31,130 nucleotides of DNA from JAYEKL01 sp034660995 (GCA_034660995.1 JAYEKL010000118.1:1-31130); one strand, 5' to 3'; counted from the first letter of the stretch, positions 6,313-14,323 are shown. Notes: generated from the letters alone by a model not told the origin. Numbers and translations: made by a program.

Positions 6313-9300
6313 TTAATAATACTTCTCAACTTCAACTCCGAGATAATAATGCTTGATAATTTCTTGCCAAGTATTTCCATTAACTGCCATTTGATAAGCA
6401 CCAACTGTGCTCATTCCAACGCCATGGCTTTCGGAGATTTTTCCAGAGTCATGCTCTGTATTATCCGGATCATTCATTCCACCGCTCAAATAAAAATAAC
6501 CATCGCCGCAATAACCCCAAATATCACATCCACTTTTTGTTATTCCTCCTGAATCCGAAGAATATGCCGCAACAATTGTTTTGTCGTTATAGTTAATTAT
6601 ATAACCCACGGTTGATTTGTTTGCCTCTGTAATTTTTGACGCTCTCATTTCAAAATTATATCCTTTATAAACTTGATCGTTGCTATTATTTTTTAAATGA
6701 AACAATTCACCAGTATGCTTCCCTTCTTTTTCAATATAATACATTGCATAAGTTCGCGCAATTGCTCCAGACACTTTTAGATATTCTTCTGGACTATCAT
6801 TTAAAGATTCAGCTATTCCATTAACATAATCTTCTAATAATAACTCATTTACTATCCATAATTTTTTTGAAACTTCTGAATATCTAACTTCAATATTTCC
6901 TCTAAATCTATTATCATTCCCCTTAAACTCATCTTCTATATTCTTGTCCCAACCTGAATCGTGCTTATCCTCATATGACAACACCTGCATAATAACATTG
7001 CTTGATGATGGAATAAACTTAATATAAGAACCAGTTTTAAAATATTGAATTGTTGTTTGCGCTCCGCTTGATTTATTCTCTGTTTTATTTATCGTACCAT
7101 CTGAATTATGATAGTTTACAGAATAATCTCCATTTGCTGTAATAATAATATTTTCAGTATCATCTTCCACTGCGTAAATAGCAACCCTCATTTTCGGCTC
7201 ATTAGTTTCGTTAGCACTATCTTCATTATTAACTTCATCTTCTTGACTGGAACTGTCTTGTCCATTCTCATCGCTGTTTTCATCTAAATTATTGTCTAAA
7301 TTATTATTATCTCCCCCTGCAACTTCTTCGCCTTCCGAAGATGATTCATTAACGCTTGGCACATTTTCTTTTATTTCAGGTATTACTGAAACCGTATATA
7401 ATTTCATCTCATCTTTTGAAATTTCAATTATATTTGACCATTTATATCCTGCCCTTAAAAATTCCTCAGCAGTTTTTATCCACTCGCCTTGACCGCTTTT
7501 AACAACATAAATTTGGTCAGCGCCAATCTGCTTTAACAAAGTCCCCTCGGGATATTTTAAATTCCCGCCATTAGGATATGCCAAAAATTCTTCTCTACCC
7601 AATTCAATTACATCTGACCATTTACTATTAGTAGCCTCAAAAAGGGTAAGCGAGGTAAATTCCTTTCTTTCTCCATTTTCAATTCTATAAACCGTTGGAT
7701 AGCCTTTTCTTTTAATTAACGCTCCATTGGGATAAGTTAAAAGTTTTCCACTTTGATATTCTTTCATCTCACTTGGATTAATTGAGATTATATTGCTCCA
7801 TTTATATCCTAACTTCTCAAACAAAATAGCCGAAGTTACCATTCTCTTCTTGCCAGATTCTAAAAGATAAACAGTGGAATTATCTGTAGATTTTATCAAT
7901 AATCCATCTGGATACAACACTCTTCCATCAAAAGAATAATTATCTATTTCTTTTTTTGTAATGCTTATGATGTTTTTCCACTCATATCCAGCTTTTTCAA
8001 AGAGTTGCGCGGAAGTAAACTCTTTTCGCTTGCCACTTTTAACAAGATAAATTGCTGGAAAATTTTCTGCTTTTAGCAAAGTATTGTCTGGATATTTAGC
8101 TATCTCTCCTTCTGGAAAATGATTAAATTCGTCTGTAGTTACAAAAATAACATTTTCCGCCTTAAACCCAAGAATATTCATTAGATTGTTTGAAAAAATC
8201 TTTCTTCTTAGTTTATCTTTAATAAGATATAGTTCGTTTTTACCCGTCTCCCTAATTAATGTTCCATCTGGAAAAACCATATCAAGATCTTCAAGATAAA
8301 AACTAAGATAAGCATCTTCCTCTATATTTTCCCATCTATAATTTAAATACTCAAAAAGTTGCGCCGAAGTAAACCTTCTTTTCTTTCCACTTTCTATTAA
8401 AAATACATTTCCGTTTTTATCTTTTAATAATTTTCCGTCAGGAGCATATTTAATGATTTTTCCATTTTCATATATTTTTAAATCACTTGCAAAAACTTTT
8501 TTTATATCACTTACCGAAAAACTCATTTTTATAAATTCTTCACCAGTCATTTCCATTGCTCTTTTTAGCCCGTTTTCCAAATAGTAAACTTTTGCCGTAT
8601 TAAATTCCTGAAGAAGGCTCCCGTCTGGATAAATAATAATATTTTTATATTTATACGCGTCAAGCTGTGATTTTGAAATTGGTTTTGTGGTCCTGCCCTG
8701 ATAAGCGCTCGGTAATTCATTCTTTGAACTAAATTTTGTTTTATATCCATCTTCAATAATATAAACGGCTTTGTCTCCGCCTACTTGATAAACATATTTA
8801 TCAAATTCTTTTTTTATAACACTCGCATTACTTTGAATAGTTCCAAATTGTTTATAAATCTCGTCTCCTGGACAAACTGTAGGAGCTAAGTCTCTGTGAC
8901 CAGATATTCCAGAAATATTTTTTCCATTAAAATCACTAGTTTTATTTAAATCAATACTATTATTTGACGCTAGCCAGCCAATTAAATTTTCTAATGATTT
9001 TTTAATAGCAAAAGTTACTGGATGCGATTTAACTTCTTTATTTTCACCGTTTACATAATCCTGATATCTTCCAAGGACTGAAATTCCAATACTCCCAGTA
9101 TTATATCCAGTGGCATGTCCCGCCACGATTCCATTACCGCCAAACCTTCCTTCGTATATATTTCCATTAGGATCAATTAAATAATTATATCCGATATCTC
9201 CAAAACCTGTACACTTATCACCATTATCGTACCAAGTTCTCTTGCCACTGTGATAGATATAAATATTATTAACCATATCTTTATATTCTCCACTTCCATC

Positions 9301-9531
9301 CGTATCAGAAATTAAATTTGAACTTGCCGTATGATGAATAACAAACTTTTCAACCTTTGCATACTTTGTCGGCCAAGTCATCTTGGATTCGTCTGCTCCC
9401 CATTCTGCCCTAGAAATAATTTTAGGAATATTCGGACCCGCTCCTTGCGCATAAGAAAAAGGCGCAATAAATACGCCAACCAATGACTGTAGAACTATAA
9501 TTTTTGATAAAATATGTTTTTTCCTTTTCAT
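6313..9531 (-). CDS. Large secreted cell-wall protein: amidase_2/PGRP + YPDG repeats + SpoIID
   Basis: The start is taken at MKRKKHIL (ATG at 9531; an in-frame ATG two codons earlier exists) because a TATAAT box ends 7 bases upstream. A signal peptide ends near SYAQG. Residues below are counted from the earlier ATG. Residues 38-232 form an N-acetylmuramoyl-L-alanine amidase (PGRP) domain with zinc ligands in FVIHHT (His68), GHRD (His214) and VCPG (Cys222). Residues about 255-745 hold seven full repeats and a partial one of about 60-65 residues, of the type YPDGtLIK..VYLLESGKKR.fTSaxLFEklGYkWsNII. An acidic Asn/Ser/Glu linker follows (about 745-805). The last ~260 residues are a SpoIID/LytB domain (NELLLEDYVNGIAES, SHGVGMSTVGAYQMA), a lytic transglycosylase family. 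It therefore probably cleaves both peptide and glycan parts of peptidoglycan, outside the membrane. One repeat of the same kind ends the protein at 11095-12192. Confidence 0.88.
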   Translation of the reverse strand: MKRKKHILSKIIVLQSLVGVFIAPFSYAQGAGPNIPKIISRAEWGADESKMTWPTKYAKVEKFVIHHTASSNLISDTDGSGEYKDMVNNIYIYHSGKRTWYDNGDKCTGFGDIGYNYLIDPNGNIYEGRFGGNGIVAGHATGYNTGSIGISVLGRYQDYVNGENKEVKSHPVTFAIKKSLENLIGWLASNNSIDLNKTSDFNGKNISGISGHRDLAPTVCPGDEIYKQFGTIQSNASVIKKEFDKYVYQVGGDKAVYIIEDGYKTKFSSKNELPSAYQGRTTKPISKSQLDAYKYKNIIIYPDGSLLQEFNTAKVYYLENGLKRAMEMTGEEFIKMSFSVSDIKKVFASDLKIYENGKIIKYAPDGKLLKDKNGNVFLIESGKKRRFTSAQLFEYLNYRWENIEEDAYLSFYLEDLDMVFPDGTLIRETGKNELYLIKDKLRRKIFSNNLMNILGFKAENVIFVTTDEFNHFPEGEIAKYPDNTLLKAENFPAIYLVKSGKRKEFTSAQLFEKAGYEWKNIISITKKEIDNYSFDGRVLYPDGLLIKSTDNSTVYLLESGKKRMVTSAILFEKLGYKWSNIISINPSEMKEYQSGKLLTYPNGALIKRKGYPTVYRIENGERKEFTSLTLFEATNSKWSDVIELGREEFLAYPNGGNLKYPEGTLLKQIGADQIYVVKSGQGEWIKTAEEFLRAGYKWSNIIEISKDEMKLYTVSVIPEIKENVPSVNESSSEGEEVAGGDNNNLDNNLDENSDENGQDSSSQEDEVNNEDSANETNEPKMRVAIYAVEDDTENIIITANGDYSVNYHNSDGTINKTENKSSGAQTTIQYFKTGSYIKFIPSSSNVIMQVLSYEDKHDSGWDKNIEDEFKGNDNRFRGNIEVRYSEVSKKLWIVNELLLEDYVNGIAESLNDSPEEYLKVSGAIARTYAMYYIEKEGKHTGELFHLKNNSNDQVYKGYNFEMRASKITEANKSTVGYIINYNDKTIVAAYSSDSGGITKSGCDIWGYCGDGYFYLSGGMNDPDNTEHDSGKISESHGVGMSTVGAYQMAVNGNTWQEIIKHYYLGVEVEKYY

Positions 9532-9538
9532 AAACATA

Positions 9539-9567
9539 ATTATAGCAAATTTTCTTTGTTCGGTCTA
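9539..9567 (-). promoter_or_regulatory. Promoter of the amidase/SpoIID gene, leaderless
   Basis: On the minus strand TAGACC (9567-9562), 17 bases, TATAAT (9544-9539). The expected start site coincides with the ATG of MKRKKHIL at 9531. No SD is present, which fits a leaderless message. Confidence 0.6.
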
Positions 9568-9603
9568 TTTTCTTTATACAAAAACATGTTTTTTGCATAA
9601 CCA

Positions 9604-10857
9604 TCAATTCCCCATTTGCCCTGATAATTCTTTAAACTCTTTATCTTTCTCAACTACCTGCTCATCTACTCGCAAAGCCATTTGATTAATTCCCATCAAT
9701 TTAATACTATCTAATCGTCTCACTCTTGATAACGCTACATACCCCATTCCACATTCAAATGATTTACTTAAATCTATCTCAGCAGCATCTAAACTCATTC
9801 CTTGGCTTTTGTGTACCGTAATTGCCCAAGCTAAACGCAATGGAATTTGGCTAATACTAGCAACAATCCTCCCTTTTTGTTCAACTTCCCAACTTGCCAA
9901 GGTCGCTACAATTTCTTCCCCAGATTTTGTCCTAACTATCGGCAAACTATCCACATTAAAACCAATAATCTCTCCTAATGTTCCATTAACATAACCTTTT
10001 CTAAAATTATTCTTAACGAACATAACGATAGCTCCTATTTTTAGTTTTAATTCTTCAGGAGCAAGACAGTTCTTTTTCAAAAAAGTAACCACTTTTTCAG
10101 GTCCGTTTGAATCCATATAAAAAATCTCCTCTTCCTTTCGTATCTTTGAAAGCTCAAAATCGTTAATGGTATCAACATTTAAATTATGCGTATAAAGTTT
10201 AGTTGGATTAATTGAACAATTGATTTTTTTATTTAATCTTATTTTCAATTTGTTAAAAATATCCATACCAGCATCATTTCCTCTGATGCTATCTAGAATA
10301 TCTATAAATTCAAGATCGTTTTGCTGACGATGCTTTTTATCAAGATAGCAAACCCTAATATCTGCTTGCTTCCACACCAACGAATCGTAAGCAAACTCTA
10401 CTCCTTTTACTCTTCCTCTGTTAACTGGCGGAAGCTGAAAAAAATCCCCACACATTATAATTTGCAAACCTCCGAAAGGAAAAAATGGCTCCTTTGCAGC
10501 TCTACAAATTTGATCCAACAAATCAAGACGAGCCGCGTCTAGCATTGAAATTTCATCAATAATTAAAATTTTAGTCTCCTTAATTTTCTTGCGCAATTCT
10601 TCTTTATTGAGTAAACTCTTAATCTGCTTATCATTTAGCTTGCTCTCAATTCCCATTCCAGACCATGAATGAATAGTAATTCCATCCAAATGCGTCGCAG
10701 CAATACCAGTTGAAGCTGTTACACTAACCTTAATATTTTCTTTCTTTAAATATTCAATAAATTCATTTAACAAAAAAGTCTTTCCCGTCCCAGCCGAACC
10801 AGTAAGAAATATATTCTGTCCCGACTTAAGAATTTTCAAAGCTTGAGCTTGATTCAT
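9604..10857 (-). CDS. PIF1/RecD-like superfamily 1B DNA helicase
   Basis: This 417-residue ATPase probably unwinds DNA in the 5'-3' direction, as known for PIF1-type helicases. Walker A is GSAGTGKT (20-27), followed by the PIF1-type TASTGIAATHLDGITIHSW, Walker B LIIDEISML (DE 101-102), motif III MCGDFFQLPPV (135-145), and near the C terminus TVHKSQGMSLD with YVALSRVRRLD (motifs V-VI). The length fits the compact bacterial PIF1-like proteins; there is no extra C-terminal domain. It is transcribed leftward, with the amidase gene starting about 70 bases downstream under its own promoter. The ATG region shows no SD, and a G/C-rich palindrome lies about 30 bases upstream. Confidence 0.9.
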   Translation of the reverse strand: MNQAQALKILKSGQNIFLTGSAGTGKTFLLNEFIEYLKKENIKVSVTASTGIAATHLDGITIHSWSGMGIESKLNDKQIKSLLNKEELRKKIKETKILIIDEISMLDAARLDLLDQICRAAKEPFFPFGGLQIIMCGDFFQLPPVNRGRVKGVEFAYDSLVWKQADIRVCYLDKKHRQQNDLEFIDILDSIRGNDAGMDIFNKLKIRLNKKINCSINPTKLYTHNLNVDTINDFELSKIRKEEEIFYMDSNGPEKVVTFLKKNCLAPEELKLKIGAIVMFVKNNFRKGYVNGTLGEIIGFNVDSLPIVRTKSGEEIVATLASWEVEQKGRIVASISQIPLRLAWAITVHKSQGMSLDAAEIDLSKSFECGMGYVALSRVRRLDSIKLMGINQMALRVDEQVVEKDKEFKELSGQMGN

Positions 10858-10888
10858 AATTGTAAATAATTTATTACTAATAAATTTA

Positions 10889-10921
10889 CTCCTCCCCTGA
10901 TAAGGGGAGGTCGGGAGGGGT
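10889..10921. repeat. REP-like G-rich palindrome
   Basis: CCTCCCCT (10891-10898) pairs with AGGGGAGG (10903-10910), followed by TCGGGAGGGGTTTGCAG, which could pair instead with the first arm. It is a mobile-looking intergenic palindrome in the 237-base gap upstream of the helicase gene. Apart from this and the terminator at 11038, nothing else is seen in that gap. Confidence 0.5.
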
Positions 10922-11037
10922 TTGCAGTATCGTATGATTATAATTTACAGCATAAGTTCTTTCCCACACCATTATTATATCAGCTGAACAAATTGTGTAA
11001 AATAAATAAGATAGCAATGGTAAAACCACAAAATCTA

Positions 11038-11070
11038 AAAGACTGAACCTTTATACAGAGTTCAGTCTTT
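11038..11070. terminator. Bidirectional terminator
   Basis: AAAGACTGAAC (11038-11048) pairs exactly with GTTCAGTCTTT (11060-11070), and T-rich DNA follows on both strands. It lies 25 bases beyond the stop of the leftward surface-protein gene at 11095. Confidence 0.8.
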
Positions 11071-11094
11071 TTATTACTACTTTTAAAGTAAAAT

Positions 11095-12192
11095 TTATAC
11101 GGTATCGTCATCATCTGCAACAATGTCATATCCTTCTGTTGTCACCTCTAAATCAGCTATTTCGGTTGGATCAGTTACTTCAATGATGTCATCCTCGCTA
11201 TAACCTGCTCCAGTTAAATCGTCTCCAGATCTAACCCAGCGTTTTTCTCCTTTATCCATTACATACACACTTCCTGCAGTTCTTACTAAGGCTCCGTCAG
11301 GATATTTTAATGTTTCGCCAAGTTGAAACTTTTTCATCTGAGCATTATCAACAACAAGAACTTTATTCCAATTTAGTCGGCGCGCGTTGAAAATATTTAA
11401 GGAAGAATTTGATAAAACAATTTTATCATTTCTCTCAAAGCGTAATGGTTTAACAAGCTTTATTTTCCCGCCACCATTAATCTGAAAACTTCCAGACGCA
11501 TTATGCCAAGTGATATTACCGATAGTCTTCCTAAAAGAGCTATTCGCAATTACCGCATTAACATCAGAACTAGTACCAATACTACTAACTTCTAATTCAC
11601 CAGCTTCTTCACTTCTAATAGCATAATCTGCCCTAGTAGTTCTTCCCCAAAGAACTTTTAAGAAATATTTTGGATCTTTAATCGGATATACATTTACAAC
11701 AATTTCATTCCCGTCACCAACATCTTCAATGTATGGTTCACTTAAATTATAAAGATCTTCAGCAGACATTTCAATATTCCCCTCAGCTGTCGTAATTGTT
11801 ACAAGATCACTCGCTGGCGAAGAAACAAGAACCTTTACTCCGTCCCAATGTCCATAAATTAACGAGTTCCAAGAAACAGGATCTTTTCGCTTGGTAATTT
11901 TATCAGCAACATAGCTTTCACTAACTTCACAAGCAAGAACTTCACTATCATCAGTATTATGTCTTTCAAAAAGCAATGTTCTTTCCAAGCTAACTCTAGC
12001 GCTTGATGAAACACTTACAGAACCATCAAAAGTTTTAGCAGTGATTTGAGTAGCTTCTTGATCCCCAATTACATTTCCCCAACGAACATTTACTATAAAA
12101 TGAAGCATTTTGTTTGTTGGAGAAGTTTCAGTACCATCTGAGGTCGTTGCTTTCAAATCTGTTACTGGAACAATACTAACAACAAAAAACAA
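11095..12192 (-). CDS. Putative exported surface protein with YPDG-type repeat, signal peptide frameshifted
   Basis: The open frame is 365 residues. I do not recognise a family for the first ~280 residues. They look beta-rich and contain two loosely similar units starting at LHFIVNVRWGN and YFLKVLWGRTT. Residues about 293-345 (GETLKYPDGALVRTAGSVYV, then KRWVRSG...AGYSEDDIIEVT) match the repeat found seven times in the 1072-residue amidase gene, so the two proteins probably share a wall- or surface-located partner. The frame as read begins MFFVVSIVPV, which is only the end of a signal peptide. A better start, ATG at 12223, gives MKKLLSGIMVFVF and joins the frame if one T is removed from the six-T run at 12184-12189. 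This is either a sequencing or assembly error, a recent inactivation, or slippage-based switching. Confidence 0.7.
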   Translation of the reverse strand: MFFVVSIVPVTDLKATTSDGTETSPTNKMLHFIVNVRWGNVIGDQEATQITAKTFDGSVSVSSSARVSLERTLLFERHNTDDSEVLACEVSESYVADKITKRKDPVSWNSLIYGHWDGVKVLVSSPASDLVTITTAEGNIEMSAEDLYNLSEPYIEDVGDGNEIVVNVYPIKDPKYFLKVLWGRTTRADYAIRSEEAGELEVSSIGTSSDVNAVIANSSFRKTIGNITWHNASGSFQINGGGKIKLVKPLRFERNDKIVLSNSSLNIFNARRLNWNKVLVVDNAQMKKFQLGETLKYPDGALVRTAGSVYVMDKGEKRWVRSGDDLTGAGYSEDDIIEVTDPTEIADLEVTTEGYDIVADDDDTV

Positions 12193-12223
12193 AAACCATT
12201 ATACCACTTAATAATTTTTTCAT
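12184..12223 (-). pseudogene. Out-of-frame 5' end (signal peptide) of the preceding surface-protein gene
   Basis: From the ATG at 12223 the minus strand reads MKKLLSGIMVFVFCC and then stops at TAG. Dropping one base from the T6 run (12184-12189) gives MKKLLSGIMVFVFVVSIVPV, a textbook lysine-plus-hydrophobic signal peptide that continues into the long frame. The A/T-rich neighbouring runs (T5 and T6) make slippage plausible. Confidence 0.7.
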
Positions 12224-12349
12224 TTTTTTACTTTAAACATATATTTTTTTACTTTTTTAATTAATAATTAATAATTTCGACCTTTGAGACGCGCAACAAT
12301 AATTTTGCCCGCTTTATTTTTTTATATTTAAAAATCATCATCACTATCC

Positions 12350-12378
12350 GTAGGAACGAGGCACTGCCTCGTCTCTAC
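12350..12378. repeat. Dispersed palindrome ACGAGGCACTGCCTCGT
   Basis: The 17-base perfect palindrome (12356-12372) is flanked by GTAGGA and CTCTAC, making a longer imperfect stem of the GTAGAGACGAGGC type known to me as a frequent intergenic repeat. It lies in the 273-base gap between the frameshifted gene and the zinc-ribbon gene; otherwise that gap shows only AT-rich DNA. Confidence 0.55.
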
Positions 12379-12465
12379 TTTTACATAGAACAACATTACG
12401 GAATGCCACCACGGATCAGAATAACATCTACGCATTTTGATAACTATAAAACCCTAAGAAACTAA

Positions 12466-12792
12466 TTATACTTCTCCGACATCTTTTCCTTTGCAAAATG
12501 GACAAATATAAATATTGATTTCATTATTTTCTTTTTCTTTTTTTACTAAACCAATCATTTTTGATTTTACTTTTTTTGCAAAAGTTTGACTGGCAAAATA
12601 GTAAAATGCTTCATGTTCACTAATAGGCATTCCTTCTCTTGGACATTCTGGATTTTTGCATTGAAGAGCTTCTACTTTATATCTTCCAGACTGTTTCTCT
12701 CCAGAAGGAGGATTAAAATCATCCCAATCTTTATATGACTTAAAATGATTTTTAAAAAGCTCTCTTTTATACCAAATTTTATGCCGTTTCAT
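12466..12792 (-). CDS. Small putative zinc-ribbon protein
   Basis: This 108-residue protein is not one I can name. It is basic at the N terminus (MKRHKIWYKRELFKNHF). Two cysteine pairs, CKNPEC (Cys45, Cys50) and CPFC (Cys97, Cys100), are separated by a helix-like segment and could bind one zinc ion. There is no signal peptide or membrane segment, so it is probably cytoplasmic. The last nine codons and the stop recur as a copied scrap at 14471-14500. It lies upstream of the surface-protein gene but 273 bases away, so cotranscription is doubtful. Confidence 0.65.
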   Translation of the reverse strand: MKRHKIWYKRELFKNHFKSYKDWDDFNPPSGEKQSGRYKVEALQCKNPECPREGMPISEHEAFYYFASQTFAKKVKSKMIGLVKKEKENNEINIYICPFCKGKDVGEV

Positions 12793-12866
12793 AAAGATAG
12801 ATTTAAGAAACTAAAAAGTTAATTGAACCCATAGTAAATAATAGTAATTTTTCCGCTCATCATAAT

Positions 12867-12893
12867 AAAAGTATACCAAATTAGTATACTTTT
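12867..12893. terminator. Bidirectional hairpin AAAAGTATAC...GTATACTTTT
   Basis: Exact 10-base arms (12867-12876 and 12884-12893) end in T runs on both strands. Nearly the same hairpin is found at 14814-14840. The two copies bracket the GIN gene and its neighbouring scraps. Confidence 0.7.
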
Positions 12894-12930
12894 ATCAAAC
12901 TTTTTATTATTTGAATCAAAAATAAATTAA

Positions 12931-13077
12931 GAAATAGATATCGCTCAAAGAATGGGAGCAGAGTTAGTAATGTGTTGGTCACCAGAAATTGAAATGAACA
13001 GCTTCTGAATACTAGAAGCTCTTAATTTTATGGAAGAGAGAAATCTTCATAAAGTTGATTTCTTAAGAAAAAACTAG
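12931..13077 (+). pseudogene. Gene fragment with internal stop
   Basis: One frame reads EIDIAQRMGAELVMCWSPEI, continues EMNSF, meets TGA at 13006-13008, then continues ILEALNFMEERNLHKVDFLR before a TAG at 13075. The residue composition is protein-like on both sides of the stop. TGA is a true stop elsewhere here (atpB ends in it), so this is best read as the decayed 3' part of a gene. I do not recognise the family. A TAA directly precedes the fragment, so its 5' part is lost. Confidence 0.5.
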
Positions 13078-13086
13078 GTATTAATC

Positions 13087-13115
13087 TTGACAAACATTTT
13101 ATTTTGTGCTTAAAT
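13087..13115 (+). promoter_or_regulatory. Promoter of the GIN/DUF2807 gene
   Basis: Consensus TTGACA (13087-13092), exactly 17 bases, TTAAAT (13110-13115). The start near 13122 leaves a leader of about 170 bases. Just after the start, TGTTCTTTAACA (13126-13137) differs at one base from the bacterial boxA antitermination sequence TGCTCTTTAACA. Confidence 0.65.
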
Positions 13116-13147
13116 AGGCTATCATTGTTCTTTAACATATCGGTAAT

Positions 13148-13266
13148 CTTTGATAGGTATTGATCTATGTTTGGTTATCTTGCATGATATTTAACCTATA
13201 CTAATCTTAGTTATAGAGTTGATTATCTCAAGTATAACATAAACATAGATGTTCTGCCTATCAAAG
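13148..13266 (+). promoter_or_regulatory. Long imperfect hairpin in the 5' leader
   Basis: CTTTGATAGG (13148-13157) pairs with CCTATCAAAG (13257-13266). After a 6x7-base internal loop, TCTATGTTT (13164-13172) pairs with AAACATAGA (13241-13249). Then GTTATCTTG (13174-13182) pairs with CAAGTATAAC (13229-13238, one bulged T). A small hairpin (CTATA...TATAG, 13196-13216) sits in the apical part. The total is about 28 base pairs in three blocks, placed between the promoter and the ribosome binding site AAAGGAG (13281-13287). It is probably a regulatory or stabilising mRNA structure. A DNA-level recombination site is an alternative. Confidence 0.65.
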
Positions 13267-13294
13267 CAGTAAACCAAGACAAAGGAGAGTTATC

Positions 13295-14236
13295 ATGACA
13301 AAACCAGTAGCAGTAGTGAACGAAGTAAATATTTATTCGAACAAGAAAGTGGTCAGAGTTGTCGACTCGCGAATCACTTTTTCCGACGGAAGCTATGCCG
13401 ATGTTAATTCCGGTGAAGTGGTGAACATGGATAAGGGGTATATCACAATTGGTAAACCGCCCAAAGACACCAGCTCCAACGTGCAAAAGACGGTTGAAAA
13501 GAAATTTTACGCCAACGTCCTTGAAGTAAGAGATTTGGTCGCAACCATTTCCATTCAGCCCTATTCAGGAGATAAGATTCTGGTATATGCCAAGGGCGCC
13601 GAAAGTTCTCTGGATAACCTTGTTATCCGCGAAGAACATGGAACGGTTGTCGTTTCCAAAAAAGACAACGGTGATGGTGGTAGAATTACCATGGTTTCGG
13701 GCGGTGGCAATTCAATTGTAATCGGCGGTGGACGCGGTGTATCAATCGTGAACGGACAAGTGATTTCCAATGGTAAAACGATTATAAAAATCGGTGGCAA
13801 TTTAGCAGATACTTCCGTTAACATCAAGGTGCCAGAAGGAACAAGCATGGGAATATTTGGAATCGAGGGCGACGTTGTTATCGGTGATGTAAAAGGCCAG
13901 CTTCGCGCCAAAGTCAACGGATGCGGAAATATCAAGGCCGGAGCAGTTACTAAAGTTTCAGCCAAAGTGTCCGGTACTGGCAGTATCCAAATTTCATCCA
14001 TCAAAGGAGATGCATCACTGAAAGTCAGCGGTTCCGGAGGAATTACTGTTAACAGCGGAAAAATCGATGAGCTGGACACCAAAGTCAGCGGGACCGGAAA
14101 CATCAATATTTATGCCACAGCTCAGAACGCAGACTTGGATGTCTCCGGCGTTGGCAGTATCAATGTTTCCCGTGTCGTGAATCGTCCATACAAAAGTATC
14201 TCTGGTATAGGAAGTATTAACATCGGAAATTGGTAA
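13295..14236 (+). CDS. GIN-domain (DUF2807) beta-solenoid-like protein
   Basis: This 313-residue protein has a C-terminal half (about 165-313) of the 'head GIN domain' type: repeated short strands with GTGSIQIS, SGSGGITVN, SGTGNINIY, SGVGSINVS and SGIGSINIG, a right-handed beta-helix pattern built on KVSG/xxSG turns. The N-terminal part (1-70) is a separate beta-rich segment without a signal peptide or membrane helix, which is odd for a family usually exported. Base composition is clearly richer in G and C than its neighbours. It also has a full promoter, structured leader, AAAGGAG 7 bases before the ATG and a terminator. This suggests horizontal arrival or strong expression. Function is unknown; GIN proteins are often called adhesin-like, without proof. 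Confidence 0.8.
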   Translation: MTKPVAVVNEVNIYSNKKVVRVVDSRITFSDGSYADVNSGEVVNMDKGYITIGKPPKDTSSNVQKTVEKKFYANVLEVRDLVATISIQPYSGDKILVYAKGAESSLDNLVIREEHGTVVVSKKDNGDGGRITMVSGGGNSIVIGGGRGVSIVNGQVISNGKTIIKIGGNLADTSVNIKVPEGTSMGIFGIEGDVVIGDVKGQLRAKVNGCGNIKAGAVTKVSAKVSGTGSIQISSIKGDASLKVSGSGGITVNSGKIDELDTKVSGTGNINIYATAQNADLDVSGVGSINVSRVVNRPYKSISGIGSINIGNW

Positions 14237-14257
14237 AATTGGCAGAACAACTAACCC

Positions 14258-14295
14258 AAACGGCGATGAGTGAATAGCTTGTCACCGTTTTTTTT
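14258..14295 (+). terminator. Terminator of the GIN gene
   Basis: AAACGGCGA (14258-14266) pairs with TCACCGTTT (14282-14290, one mismatch), and an eight-T run ends at 14295. It starts 21 bases after the stop codon. Confidence 0.75.
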
Positions 14296-14323
14296 GCACT
14301 AAAAAAATAAAATTGCGCACAAA

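Noticed and set aside
1137..10857. ATGAATCAAG at the start of three genes (1137, 10857, 30878) as a shared start signal
   Set aside because: The match is short, and M-N-Q is a likely chance beginning in an A-rich genome; no further similarity extends upstream.
13006..13008. TGA read as glycine or tryptophan, as in some Patescibacteria lineages
   Set aside because: atpB ends in TGA after a complete protein and no recognised gene here needs TGA as sense, so the standard meaning is kept.
13561..14106. 181-codon leftward frame opposite the GIN gene
   Set aside because: It is the antisense shadow of a G+C-richer repetitive gene; the rightward frame has promoter, SD, terminator and family motifs.
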